Shown in pieces: positions 28,441 to 37,670 of a stretch of 64,000 nucleotides of DNA. Position 1 is the stretch's first letter. The number at the start of each line of letters is the position of its first letter. Below the pieces are notes generated by a model, which saw only the letters and a program-made list of their open reading frames with translations, did no database searches and had not been told where the DNA came from. The stretch is from ZC4RG25 sp023428365. GTDB taxonomy: Bacteria > Pseudomonadota > Alphaproteobacteria > Rhizobiales > Hyphomicrobiaceae. The stretch spans positions 186,001 through 250,000 of the forward strand of contig JBNOAI010000003.1 in NCBI GenBank assembly GCA_050283925.1, in the 5' to 3' direction. The translations under genes and the position numbers were made by a program.

Positions 28441-28573
28441 GTGCATTTACGACGCACGACAACGAGCATCGGGTGCGCGCAGATCGGCAGTAGACTACAA
28501 TCTTGCTGCGATGCGACGGGCCTGGACTGTCATCGGCCACGTGTGTCGCCGGACGCAGCTAGCCGGAGAGGGA

Positions 28574-29659
28574 ATGACAAACAAGCGCGACGACTACGAT
28601 ACCGCGTGCACGTCTGAGCAAATTGCGGCGCGCGGCAATCGCAAGCCAATCAATCTCGCGCTGCAAGGCGGCGGAGCCCATGGCGCATTTGGCTGGGGTG
28701 TGCTCGACCGGCTGCTTGAGGACGACAGACTTGCGCTCGATGCCATCAGTGCCACAAGCGCTGGTGCAATGAATGCCGTGGTAATGGCCTATGGCGTATC
28801 GCTTGGCGGACGGGAGGGCGCGCGCGCGAAACTCACAGAGTTCTGGCAAGCCGTAAGTGACGCGGGATGGCTATATAGCCCGGTTCGAAATTCGCCGCTG
28901 GAAAACTGGCTTGCAGTGAACCACATCGGCGGTGGCAGCTCTCCGTCTTTCAAAATGTTCATGGCGATGGTCAATTCATTCTCGCCATATGAATTGAACC
29001 CTCTGGATTTCAATCCTCTGAAAGACGTTCTTGAGAAGATCGTCGATTTCAACCGCTTGAGTCGCTGCCCACACGCAACGCGTTTGTTCCTCAGCGCCAC
29101 CAATGTTCGAACCGGAAAAATCCGCGTTTTCGAAAATTCTGAGATTGGCCTCGACGTCGTGCTCGCCTCGGCCTGCCTGCCCTATATTTTCAAAGCCGTT
29201 GAAATTGACGATGAGCATTATTGGGATGGCGGGTTCATGGGGAACCCCGCCATATTTCCACTTATTTACCGCGGCGCTTCTCGCGACGTCATCATCGTGC
29301 ATATCAACCCGTTGGTCAGAAACAAACTACCCGAATCCGCACCTGAGATCTTCAATCGAATGAATGAGATTTCGTTCAATTCGTCACTGATGCGTGAAAT
29401 GCGCGCGATCGCTTTCGTATCCCGTTTGCTCGATGACGGACAACTCGACACACGCCATTACCGGCGGATGCTGATCCATTCGATCAGCGATGACGAGGAA
29501 ATGAACCATCACAGCATCGAAAGCAAATTAAACCCGGACTGGACTTTCCTAACTCACCTGCGCGATGCCGGCCGCAAGGCCGCCGATACGTGGCTGAGTG
29601 AATCTTATGATAAGGTCGGCCAAACATCGACGATCGATATTTCCGCAACATTTATGTAG
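28574..29659 (+). CDS. Patatin-like phospholipase family protein
   Basis: A 361-residue lipid acyl hydrolase of the patatin/RssA group. The oxyanion loop GGGAHGAFGWG lies at about 34-44. The nucleophile serine sits in SATSAGAMNA, where Ala replaces the first Gly of the usual G-x-S-x-G. The catalytic Asp is in YWDGGFMGNP. The start ATG follows GGAGAGGG. Its last eight bases overlap the 3' end of the convergent GGDEF/EAL gene. Some patatin-like proteins of this order act on polyhydroxyalkanoate or membrane lipids; the substrate here is unknown. Confidence 0.88.
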   Translation: MTNKRDDYDTACTSEQIAARGNRKPINLALQGGGAHGAFGWGVLDRLLEDDRLALDAISATSAGAMNAVVMAYGVSLGGREGARAKLTEFWQAVSDAGWLYSPVRNSPLENWLAVNHIGGGSSPSFKMFMAMVNSFSPYELNPLDFNPLKDVLEKIVDFNRLSRCPHATRLFLSATNVRTGKIRVFENSEIGLDVVLASACLPYIFKAVEIDDEHYWDGGFMGNPAIFPLIYRGASRDVIIVHINPLVRNKLPESAPEIFNRMNEISFNSSLMREMRAIAFVSRLLDDGQLDTRHYRRMLIHSISDDEEMNHHSIESKLNPDWTFLTHLRDAGRKAADTWLSESYDKVGQTSTIDISATFM

Positions 29660-32366
29660 CCGTCGCCATCAAGCTGCAGCCTGACCCGCCGTTACGGCTT
29701 TGGGCAAGGAAACGTTCTCCCGCGCACATAGCGCGCGCCTCTCTTGCGGGTAGCGGCCGACTCCACCAGTATCCCTGTGCTTCACAGCAGCCGACGGTCA
29801 TCAGTTCTCGCAATTGCTCCTGCGTTTCGACGCCTTCTGCGATCGTCGTCATACCGAGGCTGGACGCAAGCTCTGTAATGGCGCGAATAATTGCCATGCT
29901 GCCCGGAACGTGGCCGATTCCCTCTACGAACGACCTGTCGATCTTTATGCTGTCGAATGGAAAGCGCATCAGATAGCTCAACGATGAGTAACCGGTGCCG
30001 AAATCGTCCATTGCGATGCGCAAGCCGAGACTGCGTAGCTCATGCAATTGCCTGAGGGTCTGCTTATCACCACGCAGCAGTGTGGACTCCGTGATTTCCA
30101 GGACGAGCCGATGCGCTGCGACGCCAGCCTCTGCCAATGCGTCCCTGACCTGCTGGACGAGAGCGCGGCTTCGGAATTGAAGTGGCGACAGATTGACGGA
30201 GACTTTTATGTGGTTCGGGAGACGCGCAAGTTCGCGGCAGACTTCTCCCAACGCCCAATTCCCGATCTGCTCGATGAGGCCGATTTCCTCCGCGATCGAA
30301 ACGAAATCGGACGGTGGCACCAACCCGTTCTGAGGATGCCGCCAACGGATCAACGCCTCAAATCCGCTGATCGCTTGAGAGTCGAGCCGGTATAGCGGCT
30401 GATAGTGAAGTTCGAATTGCCCTTCGCTCAGTCCTTGGCGCAGGTCGACCTCCAAAAGTCGACGTTGCCTGGACCTAACCTGCATCTCCGGCTGATAAAA
30501 TCGATAGACACACCGATCCGCAGCTTTGGCTTCCCAGAGGGCGAGATTCGCCGCCTGAAGCAGGTCCTCGGCTGTCATCGCATCTTTCATCGCCAAGGCA
30601 ATACCGATGCTGGCGCTGATGGCGATGCTGTGGCCTTCGATGGTCAAGGGCTCGCTGAGTTTCTTGATGACGCTGTCCGCAAGCTCGGCGGCGTCACCTC
30701 CCCCGCCAATCCTTTGGGCGAGGGCAAATTCGTCTCCGCCAAGACGCGCCACGATACCACCCGGCCCGACGAGCAATTGCAAACGGCCGGCAACGACTTG
30801 CAATAATTTATCTCCGACGCTTTGTCCCAATGCGTCGTTTATGCTTCTAAACAGATCAAGATTGATGCAGAGAACTGCAATCTCATTTTGCTGCGCAGGG
30901 GATAAAAGAACGCGCTCCAGCATTTCGTGGAACATCGCTCTATTCGCGAGCTTGGTCAGCGGATCGTGCCTGGAGAGATGATTGATCCGCGCCTCTGTCT
31001 GATGGCGATGTGTCACGTCGGCGAACGTGCGCACAAAGCCTCCATCCGCCAGCAGCTGGCTTTGCACTTCCAGTACGGTTCCCTCGTGCGTCGTCCACTC
31101 GTGCGTGGCCATCCGAGAAACCTCCGATCGCGCACGCGTCTGCTGACCTAAACGCTGGATCAGCCCCCAATCCGCCACGTCTCCACCCGCACGACGCTGA
31201 TATTCGATCAGCTCCGTGTAGTCCGGAGGACGCTTGAGGTAGGAAGCGGGCAAACCAAGCAGCGTCACCGCCTGACGATTGATAACGGCCAGATGCCCAT
31301 CGCCATCCACCATCATGATGCCTTGAGACATGTTGTTCAGCGTCAATTCCAATTCGCGCGATTTTGTTCGCGACCGCGCTTCGCTCATCTGGAGGGCGCT
31401 GCGAATTCTTTCGAGGCTGAAGGCATTCCAAGCTGCGAGCGCAGCCGAAATCAGCAGAACGAGGCTCAGCAAACCCGCAACGGCAAATGCAATACGATAT
31501 CGAAGAATAAAGCCAGCGGAGCTCTCTTCATCTGCAGCGGTCACGGCGACGACCAAAGGGAACTCTATAAGCACCCGATAGGAAGTCACTTGTCCCCCGT
31601 TTTCACCCAACCCGAGATGCCAGAAAGAACTACGGTTCTCCTTTTCCAGTTTCCTGAAAAGTGGCGTCTGTGACAGATCACTTCCGGGATTGGGGGCTAG
31701 GCCGTAGCTGAAACGAACGATGCCATCGCGGCCGATCAGCAAGCTGTCACTCTCTCGACTTGCCGGAGACGCATCGTTGGCCAATACCACGAGCGACGGA
31801 TCCAGCGAGATCGCGATGACGCCGCCCCAGTTGCCATCAGGCTTCTCGATTTTGCGTGTGAGCAGCACATGTCCTGCGTAAGCCTCAGACGCCGCAAGAG
31901 GCCGGCCAATGAAAAGGATGTCTGCAGGTTCGTTGGCATGTATGCGGAAGTATTCGGCTCCAGCCAGTGACGTCCCCCGATCCGGAGACGGAATGTTGCT
32001 CGCAAGAAGAATGCCGTTCTCGTCGATGATCGAAATCGTCGACCTCGCACTCAGACCCGCAGCGCCCTCAGACAGAATCTGAGCCCAGCTTCCCTTGCCG
32101 GCATTGCGTGCGTAACTGCTGCGCAGTGATCGGAGCGTGCGGTCGATCTTCTCAATGCGGCGGACCACACGCTCTTCGAGCACGTGAGCCACATGAGCGG
32201 TCTCGCGGAAAATTTCTCCACGGACGTTTTCTCGTTCCATGGCGACAAGCGCGAAGGCAGCGCACCACACCAGAATGATGAGACCCGCAATCCAGACCGA
32301 AAGACGGAACGTCGCAAAGGAATCAGAAGTCGATTTCCAACGAAACATCACATCGATGACCCGCAA
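29652..32366 (-). CDS. Membrane-bound cyclic-di-GMP protein with PAS, GGDEF and EAL domains
   Basis: A 904-residue signalling protein. One helix at about 23-42 and another at about 292-315 flank a periplasmic sensor of about 250 residues of Cache type (SIIDENGILLASN). A PAS-like domain follows (about 335-455, NNMSQGIMMVDGDG). The cyclase domain has an intact GGDEF at 543-547, with GPGG where an inhibitory RxxD site would be. The phosphodiesterase domain has EAL at 670-672, the loop DDFGTGYSSLSYL and KIDRSFV. Both active sites therefore look complete, and the net activity cannot be predicted. The gene is monocistronic and overlaps the patatin gene tail-to-tail. Confidence 0.92.
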   Translation of the reverse strand: MRVIDVMFRWKSTSDSFATFRLSVWIAGLIILVWCAAFALVAMERENVRGEIFRETAHVAHVLEERVVRRIEKIDRTLRSLRSSYARNAGKGSWAQILSEGAAGLSARSTISIIDENGILLASNIPSPDRGTSLAGAEYFRIHANEPADILFIGRPLAASEAYAGHVLLTRKIEKPDGNWGGVIAISLDPSLVVLANDASPASRESDSLLIGRDGIVRFSYGLAPNPGSDLSQTPLFRKLEKENRSSFWHLGLGENGGQVTSYRVLIEFPLVVAVTAADEESSAGFILRYRIAFAVAGLLSLVLLISAALAAWNAFSLERIRSALQMSEARSRTKSRELELTLNNMSQGIMMVDGDGHLAVINRQAVTLLGLPASYLKRPPDYTELIEYQRRAGGDVADWGLIQRLGQQTRARSEVSRMATHEWTTHEGTVLEVQSQLLADGGFVRTFADVTHRHQTEARINHLSRHDPLTKLANRAMFHEMLERVLLSPAQQNEIAVLCINLDLFRSINDALGQSVGDKLLQVVAGRLQLLVGPGGIVARLGGDEFALAQRIGGGGDAAELADSVIKKLSEPLTIEGHSIAISASIGIALAMKDAMTAEDLLQAANLALWEAKAADRCVYRFYQPEMQVRSRQRRLLEVDLRQGLSEGQFELHYQPLYRLDSQAISGFEALIRWRHPQNGLVPPSDFVSIAEEIGLIEQIGNWALGEVCRELARLPNHIKVSVNLSPLQFRSRALVQQVRDALAEAGVAAHRLVLEITESTLLRGDKQTLRQLHELRSLGLRIAMDDFGTGYSSLSYLMRFPFDSIKIDRSFVEGIGHVPGSMAIIRAITELASSLGMTTIAEGVETQEQLRELMTVGCCEAQGYWWSRPLPAREARAMCAGERFLAQSRNGGSGCSLMATAT

Positions 32367-32669
32367 TCGCCACTTTGTCTTTAATATTGGTGGAAATATT
32401 TAAATTTCAGCGAATATGTCTGGACGGGTGTGCGTTGGAACGAGAAACGGTGGTTAACAAAAGGTAAACTCGCGCGACGAAAATGCAGAAACGCCCTGAA
32501 GTCCGTCGCTTCGACGCTGCATCTGATTGTTTGAGGGCGCGCCGGGGTCCGGACGCCATGAGCCCGCTTCATAAGCAATTTTGTGGTCGCGATAACACAA
32601 GTTCCATATGTCCTGCGCCGCGTGCGTGCTAGGCGAAGCGTCCCGCGATTAATCGAAGGCGCAAATGTC
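32367..32669. promoter_or_regulatory. 303-base divergent control region
   Basis: This gap lies between the divergent starts of the GGDEF/EAL gene and the aminotransferase gene. It is AT-rich near 32378-32408. TTAA-N7-TAAA at 32454-32468 is one base off the CtrA consensus TTAA-N7-TTAA known from Caulobacter. No RNA gene or convincing coding frame is visible; the aminotransferase frame is open from 32583 but reads as arginine-rich nonsense. Confidence 0.4.
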
Positions 32670-33848
32670 ATGAATTCCGGTCAGGCTTCCCTGGTGTCGT
32701 CGCTGCGCCCCTCGGCACAGCGCACGCCCGAAAGCGGCATTCTCAAAGTGTTCAATTACGGCCGCGGAAAGCTCGGCTTGACGCCACTGTGGGCCGGAGA
32801 AGGCGACTTGCCGACACCTGCATTCATTTGCGATGCCGCTGCGCGGTCCATGCAGGCCGGCGAAACATTCTACACGAGCAACCGCGGCATTCCGGATTTG
32901 CGGCAATCCCTCGCCAACTACTTCGCTAGCCTCTATGGCATGCCGTTCTCGTCTGAAGAGTTCTTCGTCACCGGCGGCGGCATGCAGGCGATCCAGCTCG
33001 CGCTGCAAGCGGTCGCCGGACCGGGCGATGAGGTTGTCGTCCCCACGCCGGCTTGGCCGAATTTCGCAGGCGCTATCGGAATTCAGGGCGCGCGCGTCGT
33101 CCCTGTGCCTATGAGCCTGATGCCCGGCGGCTGGACATTGTCGCTCGATCATCTGTTCGCAGCGGTCGGTGAAAAGACGCGCGCGATCGTGGTCAATTCT
33201 CCCTCCAACCCGACCGGCTGGACGGCCACGCGCGAAGAGCTGCAAGCGATCCTCGAATTCGCGCGGGCTCGCGGCATCTGGATCGTCGCCGACGAGATCT
33301 ATGCCCGTTTCTTCTACGCGGGCGGCCTCGCGCCGTCTTTCCTCGAGTTCCGTCGCCCAGACGATCGGATCATCTTCGTCAACACGTTCTCGAAAATGTG
33401 GGCGATGACTGGCTGGCGCATCGGCTGGCTGCAAGCGCCTCCGGAAATCGGGCAGGTGATCGAGAACCTCGTGCAGTACAATACGTCCGGCGTTGCTCCC
33501 TTCATGCAACGTGCCGCCATCGCTGCCATCGAGGACGGCGAGAGCTTTGCCCGCGAGCAGATTGCCCGCGCCGCTGCCGGGCGCGATGTGGTCAGCGCAG
33601 TCCTTTCCGGCTCGAATAAGATCCGCTACGCCCCACCAGCCGGTGCCTTCTACGCGTTCTTCGGGATCGACGGTGTTACGGATTCGATGAAAGCCGCGAT
33701 GCAGTTGATCGACGAGGCAAGCGTTGGATTGGCGCCCGGCACAGCATTTGGCGATGGAGGCAACGGCTACTTCCGGATCTGCTTCCTGCGCTCAACCGAT
33801 CCCCTGCGGGAAGCCATGGGACGACTGCAGAACTGGCTCAATGCGTAA
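32670..33848 (+). CDS. Class I pyridoxal-phosphate aminotransferase
   Basis: A fold-type I aminotransferase of 392 residues. Visible are the substrate loop GEGDLPTP, the cofactor segment VTGGGMQAIQLALQA, NSPSNPTGW, the Asp of VADEIYARF, and the Lys that binds the cofactor in NTFSKMWAMTGWRIGW. These place it in the aspartate/aromatic group (class I/II), but the amino acid it uses is not clear. The ATG at 32670 has no strong ribosome site; the upstream in-frame ATG at 32583 gives unlikely sequence. A REP-like pair follows the gene. Confidence 0.88.
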   Translation: MNSGQASLVSSLRPSAQRTPESGILKVFNYGRGKLGLTPLWAGEGDLPTPAFICDAAARSMQAGETFYTSNRGIPDLRQSLANYFASLYGMPFSSEEFFVTGGGMQAIQLALQAVAGPGDEVVVPTPAWPNFAGAIGIQGARVVPVPMSLMPGGWTLSLDHLFAAVGEKTRAIVVNSPSNPTGWTATREELQAILEFARARGIWIVADEIYARFFYAGGLAPSFLEFRRPDDRIIFVNTFSKMWAMTGWRIGWLQAPPEIGQVIENLVQYNTSGVAPFMQRAAIAAIEDGESFAREQIARAAAGRDVVSAVLSGSNKIRYAPPAGAFYAFFGIDGVTDSMKAAMQLIDEASVGLAPGTAFGDGGNGYFRICFLRSTDPLREAMGRLQNWLNA

Positions 33849-33871
33849 CGGGCACCATGCCGCCGTTATAA

Positions 33872-34004
33872 CCGTCATTCCCGCGAAGGCGGGAATCCAG
33901 TCAGAGTTCTACATGGCGGCCAGTTGATTAATCGAACGACCGGTCGCGGCCGAAGACGTCTGCCAGTTGCGTGATCTGGATTCCCGCCTTCGCGGGAATG
34001 ACGG
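33872..34004. repeat. Pair of inverted REP-like units with identical 29-base arms
   Basis: Bases 33872-33900 (begin CCGTCATTCCCGCG) are the exact reverse complement of 33976-34004, with 75 bases between. The unit differs by one base from the one at 16489-16517. It lies between the convergent aminotransferase and methyltransferase genes. The two arms would fold into one long stem in RNA or single-stranded DNA, like the REPIN doublets described in other bacteria. Confidence 0.88.
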
Positions 34005-34035
34005 CGGTGGGATCGGTAGCCAGACCGCATCAGAC

Positions 34036-34950
34036 CTACGTTTTTGTCCCTGGCCCCGCCTTATCGCCAGTCGACACCTCGCGGGTGCCGAGAACATCCG
34101 CGAGCCGCATCTTCGCCGACCCAGGTTGCAGTGGCTTCTGCTGGCTTTCATGCGGAGCCCAGCCGGTCAGCGTGATGATCTCGAACGTTGCGGGGATGCG
34201 ACCGCCGGGAAGACCGTGGCGCTCGATGTAGATCTCGCACGCCCGGATCAGCGTCTCGCGCCTTAATGGGCGACGGCTACGATCTTTCAAAACATTGCCG
34301 GCGCCCATGCCGCGTAAGTCGCGCATCAGCGCAAGCGGCGACTCGTATGTCACCGTTACGAGATCGGCATCCGTCACCGGCAAAGCAAACCCGGCCCGCT
34401 GCAGCAAACTACCAAGATCTCGAACATCCGCGAACGGCGCGACATGCGGGCTGGCACCACTCTCGACCTCTGTTTCGGCCAACAAGAAGGCCTCGCGCAA
34501 CTCGGCCAATGTCTGTCCGCCGAGCAACGCGCCAAGAAACAAACCATCCGGCTTCAGTGCGCGGCGGATCTGGAGAAGCGCACCGGGCAGGTCGTTGACG
34601 TGATGCAAGCTGAGACCGGATGCCACGAGATCCAGAGAGCCTTCCCGAAACGGAAGGAATTCCTCATCGGCGAGGACACGCGGTGCAGGACATAGCTTGA
34701 GGTAGTCCCAAACGTGATCCACGCTGATGATCGTGGAAACACCCGGCAATGCTTGCATCCGTCGCGCAATGACACCGTGATGCGCGCCGAGATCGACGAC
34801 CGTTTCGAACTGGCGATGGACGGCACGCAGCCGTTCTAGAAAATCGTCGGCGACCCGCTGCAACAGGAAGTCGTGCGCATCCGCCATCGCTGCAACGCGC
34901 GCACGCCGCCGCCAAAGTAACTCGCGATCAAACAGCTCGTGGTCGCTCAT
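34036..34950 (-). CDS. SAM-dependent methyltransferase-fold protein, NDUFAF5/BioC-like
   Basis: A 304-residue class I methyltransferase-fold protein. The SAM motif is VVDLGAHHGVIARRMQ; further conserved parts are FLPFREGSLDLVASGLSLHHVNDLPGAL and LKPDGLFLGALLGG. This pattern matches the alphaproteobacterial relatives of human NDUFAF5, which hydroxylates an arginine of respiratory complex I, as well as BioC. Because complex I is alphaproteobacterial in origin, the NDUFAF5-like role is attractive but is an inference. The ATG at 34948-34950 is chosen for family length. It is divergent from comF. Confidence 0.82.
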   Translation of the reverse strand: MSDHELFDRELLWRRRARVAAMADAHDFLLQRVADDFLERLRAVHRQFETVVDLGAHHGVIARRMQALPGVSTIISVDHVWDYLKLCPAPRVLADEEFLPFREGSLDLVASGLSLHHVNDLPGALLQIRRALKPDGLFLGALLGGQTLAELREAFLLAETEVESGASPHVAPFADVRDLGSLLQRAGFALPVTDADLVTVTYESPLALMRDLRGMGAGNVLKDRSRRPLRRETLIRACEIYIERHGLPGGRIPATFEIITLTGWAPHESQQKPLQPGSAKMRLADVLGTREVSTGDKAGPGTKT

Positions 34951-35065
34951 GGCCTCAGAACGTGTCACCGGATGATTGGTTTTCGTGATCTGCCCGGACA
35001 TTTTGCACTTCGCAATGGGCCGACGCACTTTACACTGCATACGAGCTTCTCTGATCGCACGTCCC

Positions 35066-35836
35066 ATGAGCCCCTTGTCAAGCTTCAGACGCCAAATCCA
35101 GCAGGCGATGCGCGGCGCTGCCGACCTGATCATGCCGCCCGTCTGTCTATATTGCCGCAAGCCGCTGGCCGAGCATGACTGCCTGTGCGGCAAGTGCTGG
35201 CGCGAGGTTAAATTCATCCGTCATCCATTGTGCGACGTGATGGGCATCCCGTTGCCGTTCGATATCGGGCCTGGGGCGATCTCCGCCGGCGCGGCCGCCA
35301 ATCCGCCTGCCTACGATCGTGCACGGGCCGTCGCTCATTTCGATGGCGTCATGCGCGATCTGATTCATCAGCTCAAATACGGCGACAATCACATCGCGCG
35401 TCGTCTCTTCGGCCGCTGGCTCCTGGAAACAGGTACGGACCTGTTCAACGATGCGGAATTGATGGTTCCCGTGCCGCTCTATCGCTGGCGTTTACTGAAG
35501 CGGCGCTTCAACCAGTCGGCGGAGTTGTGCCGAGAACTGAGCCGGCTGACGGGCCTCGCCTGGGATCCGATGATCTTGAAACGGACGCGCCAGACCATAA
35601 GTCAGGTGGGCCTGACGCACGACCAGCGGCGGCGGAATGTCCAGGGGGCGTTCGCCGTGGTGGACGGGCGGAGCGCTGCCATCGACGGACGGTCCATCCT
35701 GCTCATCGATGACGTAATCACAACAGGCGCCACGGTTGGCGCCTGCGCCCGAGCTTTGAAAAAAGCCGGCGCAGCGCGCGTTGACGTGCTGGCGCTCGCC
35801 ATGGTTACGCCCGACAGCATGATTGACCCGTCCTAG
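35066..35836 (+). CDS. comF: ComF family phosphoribosyltransferase-like protein
   Basis: A 256-residue ComF/GntX family protein. The N-terminal zinc-ribbon cysteines are in CLYC and CGKCW, the middle part includes LIHQLKYGDNHIARRL, and the C-terminal phosphoribosyltransferase motif is ILLIDDVITTGAT. ComF-type proteins take part in DNA uptake in naturally competent bacteria, but the general role is unclear. The start MSPLSSF at 35066 gives family length. The next plus-strand genes are grxC and a nitrilase gene, a conserved alphaproteobacterial neighbourhood. Confidence 0.88.
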   Translation: MSPLSSFRRQIQQAMRGAADLIMPPVCLYCRKPLAEHDCLCGKCWREVKFIRHPLCDVMGIPLPFDIGPGAISAGAAANPPAYDRARAVAHFDGVMRDLIHQLKYGDNHIARRLFGRWLLETGTDLFNDAELMVPVPLYRWRLLKRRFNQSAELCRELSRLTGLAWDPMILKRTRQTISQVGLTHDQRRRNVQGAFAVVDGRSAAIDGRSILLIDDVITTGATVGACARALKKAGAARVDVLALAMVTPDSMIDPS

Positions 35837-35914
35837 AGGCGCGGCAATCCAGGTGTTTTCCTTGATCGAACAAGCAAGTAATCTTATGTGCTCCTGCCGC
35901 GCCGGATTCGAAGC

Positions 35915-36172
35915 ATGCCACACGTTACCATCTACACCACGTTGTTTTGCCCCTATTGCCAGATGGCCAAGCAACTGCTGAAACGCAAAGGCGTCGCCTA
36001 TGACGAGATCGACGTAGGCGGGAAGCCGGAGCTCAGAGATGAGATGACCATGAAGGCTGGCGGACGCCATACGGTGCCGCAGATCTGGATTGGGGAAAGA
36101 CACGTTGGTGGCTGTGACGACCTTTACGCGCTGGATCGGGCTGGCGAGCTCGACAAGCTATTGGCCGCATAG
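35915..36172 (+). CDS. grxC: Glutaredoxin 3
   Basis: An 85-residue cytosolic glutaredoxin that reduces disulfides with glutathione. The redox site CPYC is at 12-15, followed by TVPQIWIGERHVGGCDDL with the cis-Pro and glutathione-contact residues. The ATG at 35915 gives the standard GrxC N-terminus MPHVTIY. The stop TAG is followed directly by the GTG/ATG of the nitrilase gene. Confidence 0.94.
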   Translation: MPHVTIYTTLFCPYCQMAKQLLKRKGVAYDEIDVGGKPELRDEMTMKAGGRHTVPQIWIGERHVGGCDDLYALDRAGELDKLLAA

Positions 36173-37072
36173 GTGATGACGATTGGGAGCGACATAGCGC
36201 AGGTCTCTGCCCCGGCGAGTTTTCGGGTCGGGCTCGTACAGATGTGTACGGGGCGCGATGTCGCTCGCAATCTTGCCGATCTGAGCGCGCTGGTGCGCGA
36301 AGCGGCTGCGAAAGGTGCTCAGTATATCCAGACGCCTGAAGTTTCGGTCCTGATGGAAATGGACCGCGCGCGGCTGTTTGTCGAAACCCGCCCGCAAGAG
36401 GGCAACCCGGCGATTGCCCATTGCCAGGCGCTGGCGCGCGAACTCGGGATCTGGCTGCACTTGGGCTCCATGGGAATCCTGGTTAAGCCGGATAAGATCG
36501 CCAACCGCTCGTTCCTGTTCTCGCCGGATGGGCGCATCGCTGCCCAGTACGACAAGATCCACATGTTCGACGTCGAGCTGCCCGGTGGCGAGACCTACCG
36601 CGAGAGCCGCAATTTCCAGCCTGGCCATGAGGCCGTTCTGGCCAAGCTGCCGTGGGGAACGCTGGGATTGACGATCTGCTACGATATGCGTTTCCCTCAG
36701 CTCTATCGCGCGTTGGCCAAAGCCGGTGCGAATTTCATCGCCGTGCCGTCTGCCTTCACGGTGCCCACGGGAAAGGCGCACTGGCAAACGCTGCTGCGAG
36801 CCCGCGCCATCGAAACGCAGTGCTTCATCTTTGCCGCGGCCCAGGCCGGAGAGCATGAGAACGGGCGCAAGACCTACGGTCACAGCATCGTGGTGGCGCC
36901 CTGGGGTGAAATCCTGGCGGAGGCAGAGGATGTTCAGCCTTCCGTCATTATTGCTGACATTGAATTGGAAGCCGTCGACGAAGCACGCCGGCGGGTTCCT
37001 TCGCTGCAGCACGACCGGCCATTCGAGGTGGTCTGGGCCGATGCCGCAGCCAATACGGAAGCCGTGTCATGA
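36173..37072 (+). CDS. Carbon-nitrogen hydrolase family protein (Nit1/Nit2-like)
   Basis: A 299-residue nitrilase-superfamily amidase. The catalytic triad is visible as Glu in QTPEVSVLME, Lys in YDKIHMFDVELPGG and Cys in LTICYDMRFPQLYR. The sequence resembles Nit1/Nit2, which repair deaminated glutathione or act as omega-amidase. Adjacency to grxC fits a role around glutathione. A GTG (36173) touches the grxC stop and is followed by an ATG at 36176; either may be used. The 3' end overlaps the DUF1178 start as ATGA. Confidence 0.92.
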   Translation: MMTIGSDIAQVSAPASFRVGLVQMCTGRDVARNLADLSALVREAAAKGAQYIQTPEVSVLMEMDRARLFVETRPQEGNPAIAHCQALARELGIWLHLGSMGILVKPDKIANRSFLFSPDGRIAAQYDKIHMFDVELPGGETYRESRNFQPGHEAVLAKLPWGTLGLTICYDMRFPQLYRALAKAGANFIAVPSAFTVPTGKAHWQTLLRARAIETQCFIFAAAQAGEHENGRKTYGHSIVVAPWGEILAEAEDVQPSVIIADIELEAVDEARRRVPSLQHDRPFEVVWADAAANTEAVS

Positions 37073-37518
37073 TCCGCTATCGCCTGCAGTGCCATAAAAA
37101 CCATGAATTCGAGGGCTGGTTCAAAAGCAGCGCCGATTTCGACAAACAGGCCAAGCGCCGGCTCGTGGGTTGCCCATCGTGCGGATCGACCAAAGTCTCC
37201 AAGGCCCTGATGGCGCCGAACGTTTCGACCAAAAAAGGCAAAACTTCCAACGAGATGACTGTCGCCAACCCGCAAGCGGCACAACACACTGAATCGCGCC
37301 GCGAGTTGATGGCCGCGATGCGTCGTCTGCGAGCTGAGGTCGAGAAAAACGCCGAGTACGTGGGACCGCGGTTCGCCGAGGAAGCCCGCAAGATGCACCA
37401 CGAGGAAACTGAGTCACGGGGCATCTACGGCGAGGCTACCCCCGAGGAAGCCCGTTCCCTGGAAGACGACGGCATCGACTTCTATCCGCTGCCGCGTCTG
37501 CCTGAGGATCAGAATTGA
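37069..37518 (+). CDS. DUF1178 family protein
   Basis: A 149-residue protein of a conserved alpha/betaproteobacterial family without known function. It starts MIRYRLQCHKNHEFEGWF and has a zinc-ribbon-like pair of cysteines (CPSCGS) together with an earlier Cys/His pair (CHKNH). The C-terminal half is charged (YVGPRFAEEARKMHHEE) and ends GIDFYPLPRLPED. The start overlaps the nitrilase stop, so the two are translated together. Confidence 0.92.
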   Translation: MIRYRLQCHKNHEFEGWFKSSADFDKQAKRRLVGCPSCGSTKVSKALMAPNVSTKKGKTSNEMTVANPQAAQHTESRRELMAAMRRLRAEVEKNAEYVGPRFAEEARKMHHEETESRGIYGEATPEEARSLEDDGIDFYPLPRLPEDQN

Positions 37519-37670
37519 TCTAGAGTCGCGCAGCAAAAATCGCCAGGAATTGGCGTTAAATGCCGCGTCCGGCGAGACATTTACAACTCGGATATTGATT
37601 CCTCGCACAAATCGTCTAATCCGTGCCGCTCGGACCGGTAATCCACCGGCCGTGTCAAGGAGCCGAAACC

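Noticed and set aside
29652..32366. Idea that the GGDEF or EAL domain is degenerate
   Set aside because: Both signature motifs (GGDEF and EAL) and the DDFGTGYSS loop are complete; only the inhibitory site is absent.
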